Shown one piece after another: positions 55,489-56,991 of a stretch of 56,991 bases of DNA. The stretch spans positions 1 to 56,991 of the forward strand of contig NZ_BBAG01000015.1 in assembly GCF_001311135.1 (NCBI RefSeq), written 5' to 3'. The DNA comes from Secundilactobacillus paracollinoides DSM 15502 = JCM 11969 (GTDB lineage Bacteria; Bacillota; Bacilli; Lactobacillales; Lactobacillaceae). Numbering within the stretch: the stretch's first letter is position 1; each line of letters begins with the position of its first letter. The notes below the pieces were generated by a model. It did not search any database, had not been told where the DNA came from, and saw only the letters and a program-made list of their open reading frames with translations. A program made the position numbers and the translations under genes.

Positions 55489-55530
55489 GATAATCCTAAT
55501 TATCTTGGTGATATAATAGGTATTACCTAT
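55489..55530 (+). promoter_or_regulatory. LysR-type operator palindromes between the metE-like gene and its regulator
   Basis: ATAGGTATTACCTAT (55516-55530) is a perfect 15-base palindrome of the T-N11-A class. GATAAT-CCTA-ATTATC (55489-55504) is a second inverted repeat, 11 bases away. They lie between the divergent start codons (55429 and 55552), as expected for a LysR regulator controlling both genes. Confidence 0.65.
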
Positions 55531-55551
55531 AATGTCAAAACGGGGGTTACT

Positions 55552-56472
55552 ATGCGCATTCAACAACTAGAATACTTAGAAAAAATTGCCGCTACCGGGT
55601 CGATCAACGAAGCGGCTAAACAGTTATTTATCAGTCAACCATCACTGTCACAGGCGATGAAGGAACTGGAAAAAGAATATCAGGTGCAGCTGTTTTACAG
55701 GAGTAAAGCAGGCATCACACTGACGGATGCTGGGCGGGAGTTCATGAACTATTCCCGGAGTGTGTTGGATCAGGTCAACCTGTTGAACCAGCATTTTGGT
55801 CAGGGGACAGTGCGAAAACGCGTCTTCAGCGTTTCTGCGCAACACTACGCTTTTGTGGTGCATGCGTTTGTGGAGCTGGTGAAGGAGATCGGTGGCGATA
55901 CCTACCAGTTTACGTTGCGGGAGACCCAGACGGAAAACGTGTTGGATGATATTCAGACGTTGAAGAGCGAACTGGGCGTCATCTACATCAACGCGTTTAA
56001 TAAAACCGTGATGATGCGTTTGATTGCGGAAAAGGACTTGGAATTCACGCCGCTGTTTGACGTGCAACCCCACGTGTTTGTTGGCCGTGACAATCCGCTG
56101 ACCGCAAAGTCGCACATTACCTTGGCCGACCTAAAGGATTACCCGTACCTGTCTTATGAGCAGGGCGATACCAACTCGTTTTACTTTTCAGAGGAAATTC
56201 AAAGTACACTGCCACATAAAAAACACATTCGAATCAGTGACCGGGCAACAATCTTTAACCTCATGGTCGGGCTTAACGGCTATACCATCAGTTCCGGGAT
56301 CATCAGCAGTGAATTAAACGATGAGAAGATCGTCGCCATTCCATTGGATGTAGACGACACCATTACGCTGGGGTATTTGCGGCATAAGAAGATGGAGTTG
56401 AGCGCGACTGCTCAGCTTTATTTGGAGATGTTGAAGGACCATATTCGTGGGTACGGGTTTGAGATCAAGTGA
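55552..56472 (+). CDS. LysR-family transcriptional regulator
   Basis: 306 residues. The N-terminal helix-turn-helix reads MRIQQLEYLEKIAATGSINE, then AAKQLFISQPSLSQAMKELE. The effector domain follows, with FSVSAQHYAFVVHAFVELVK. This layout is shared with regulators of sulfur-amino-acid genes such as CmbR, HomR and MetR-like proteins in lactic acid bacteria. GGGGG lies 5 bases before ATG 55552; an in-frame upstream start at 55477 would cover the operator palindromes and is rejected. Its position opposite a MetE-like gene supports a role in methionine or cysteine supply. Confidence 0.88.
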   Translation: MRIQQLEYLEKIAATGSINEAAKQLFISQPSLSQAMKELEKEYQVQLFYRSKAGITLTDAGREFMNYSRSVLDQVNLLNQHFGQGTVRKRVFSVSAQHYAFVVHAFVELVKEIGGDTYQFTLRETQTENVLDDIQTLKSELGVIYINAFNKTVMMRLIAEKDLEFTPLFDVQPHVFVGRDNPLTAKSHITLADLKDYPYLSYEQGDTNSFYFSEEIQSTLPHKKHIRISDRATIFNLMVGLNGYTISSGIISSELNDEKIVAIPLDVDDTITLGYLRHKKMELSATAQLYLEMLKDHIRGYGFEIK

Positions 56473-56496
56473 GGCAGTAATGCAGGTCATCAGGCC

Positions 56497-56780
56497 GTTG
56501 CATTGCGCGATTTGGCACTCCACCGAGAGTGGCTCGCGAATAAGCTAACTCGATTTCCGCTGCGCGGATCTCGAGTGGATCTTATTCGTCTCGCATGTCA
56601 CTAAATGGCCAAAGAACGGCCATCAAGTGACATCGACACCACGGTTCCGTGCCAAATCGCTCCATTCCACTAACTTAGAGCAACCTATTAACCCGTTGTT
56701 AAGGATTGAAATAGCGTCAAAGCTAGTTCCTAGATTATCCGCCCTCGACTGCGTGTATCCCGTTCGTCAGTAACGCTTAA
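56497..56780 (+). repeat. Family B repeat, full copy
   Basis: CGTTGCATTGCGCGATTTGG start. The inner stems are GAATAAG/CTTATTC, AACTCGA/TCGAGTG and ATGTCACTAAATGGCC/GGCCATCAAGTGACAT. The right arm is GTGCCAAATCGCTCC and the tail contains ATCCGCCCTCGACTGC. It begins 24 bases after the LysR stop codon. Confidence 0.9.
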
Positions 56781-56970
56781 ACGTGGGCAATTACCACAGG
56801 TTGCCTGCAACATTTGCCACTGTAGTCAGTCAGCGCAGTTGGACTGAACTGTCAGCGTACCTTCAATCGCACAATGGTCGTCATGACTGTTTAACGACGA
56901 ACTCGAAAATTACCGCAGCAAGCACATTTTCCATGATTGCAAAAGGTTACCACTACACACCGATAAAACG

Positions 56971-56991
56971 CAGTCGAGGGCGGATAATCGT
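56971..56991 (-). repeat. Family B tail, cut by the window end
   Basis: CAGTCGAGGGCGGATAATCG is the tail motif of family B in minus orientation, so another copy begins here. The stretch 56781-56970 holds no visible gene. Confidence 0.5.

Noticed and set aside
22174..56780. Insertion sequences or transposase remnants as source of the repeats
   Set aside because: No transposase-like frame was found in or next to any copy. A non-autonomous MITE origin remains possible but cannot be shown here.

Overview
The window looks like chromosomal DNA of a lactic acid bacterium of the Lactobacillaceae. The indicators are a LacS-type sugar permease with a fused EIIA domain, a wall-anchored adhesin with a KxYKxGKxW-type signal and an LPQTD sorting signal, near-consensus CcpA cre boxes, T-box and TPP riboswitches, and the guaC/purA/purB cluster. 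The species cannot be named from the sequence. No rRNA, tRNA, CRISPR array, prophage or complete insertion sequence was seen.

Layout. 0-4.3 kb: cre-controlled lacS plus a GH36 alpha-galactosidase. 4.4-8.5 kb: guaC and purA (minus) divergent from purB (plus), with PurBox-like promoters. 8.5-9.8 kb: a gene-poor array of six palindromic repeats with one possible micro-ORF. 9.8-15.4 kb: two hydrolases, a tyrosine phosphatase, an NAD(P)-binding protein, a small hypothetical and a class I amidotransferase. 15.6-19.1 kb: glpK-like kinase, YagU-like protein and a GPH transporter. 19.2-25.4 kb: OB-fold protein, orphan antitoxin, membrane protein, RlmD, GalM, aldo/keto reductase. 26.2-29.6 kb: a short-chain dehydrogenase and the TPP-riboswitch thiMDE operon. 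30.3-36.4 kb: a giant lectin-like adhesin and a secreted matrixin-like protease. 36.4-39.1 kb: T-box-controlled OppA and an amidotransferase. 39.6-42.3 kb: HxlR regulator divergent from a 2-hydroxyacid dehydrogenase, then a MerR-SDR pair. 42.5-44.2 kb: T-box-controlled amino-acid permease. 44.4-48.7 kb: antitoxin, GNAT, small peptides, orphan SufD, iron/corrinoid-type binding lipoprotein. 49.1-54.0 kb: menF-menD-menH-menC. 54.3-56.5 kb: MetE-like protein divergent from a LysR regulator.

Two features stand out. First, two families of dispersed structured repeats fill most intergenic gaps. Family A (about 14 copies, about 130-140 bp) is a long hairpin whose stem sequence differs between copies while base pairing is kept. 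Six copies begin exactly at the stop codon of a flanking gene and lie in that gene's orientation. Family B (about 10 full or partial copies, up to about 285 bp) has nested hairpins that also covary between copies, followed by a conserved tail. These are the best candidates for something undescribed. Second, 16 genes carry frameshifts. Almost all can be repaired by restoring one base, usually in a run of identical bases, and the repaired genes have normal family lengths. This pattern fits consensus indel errors better than mass pseudogenisation. Such genes are marked 'pseudogene' below, but most are probably intact in the living cell. Two further genes (adhesin, oppA) have an in-frame stop.
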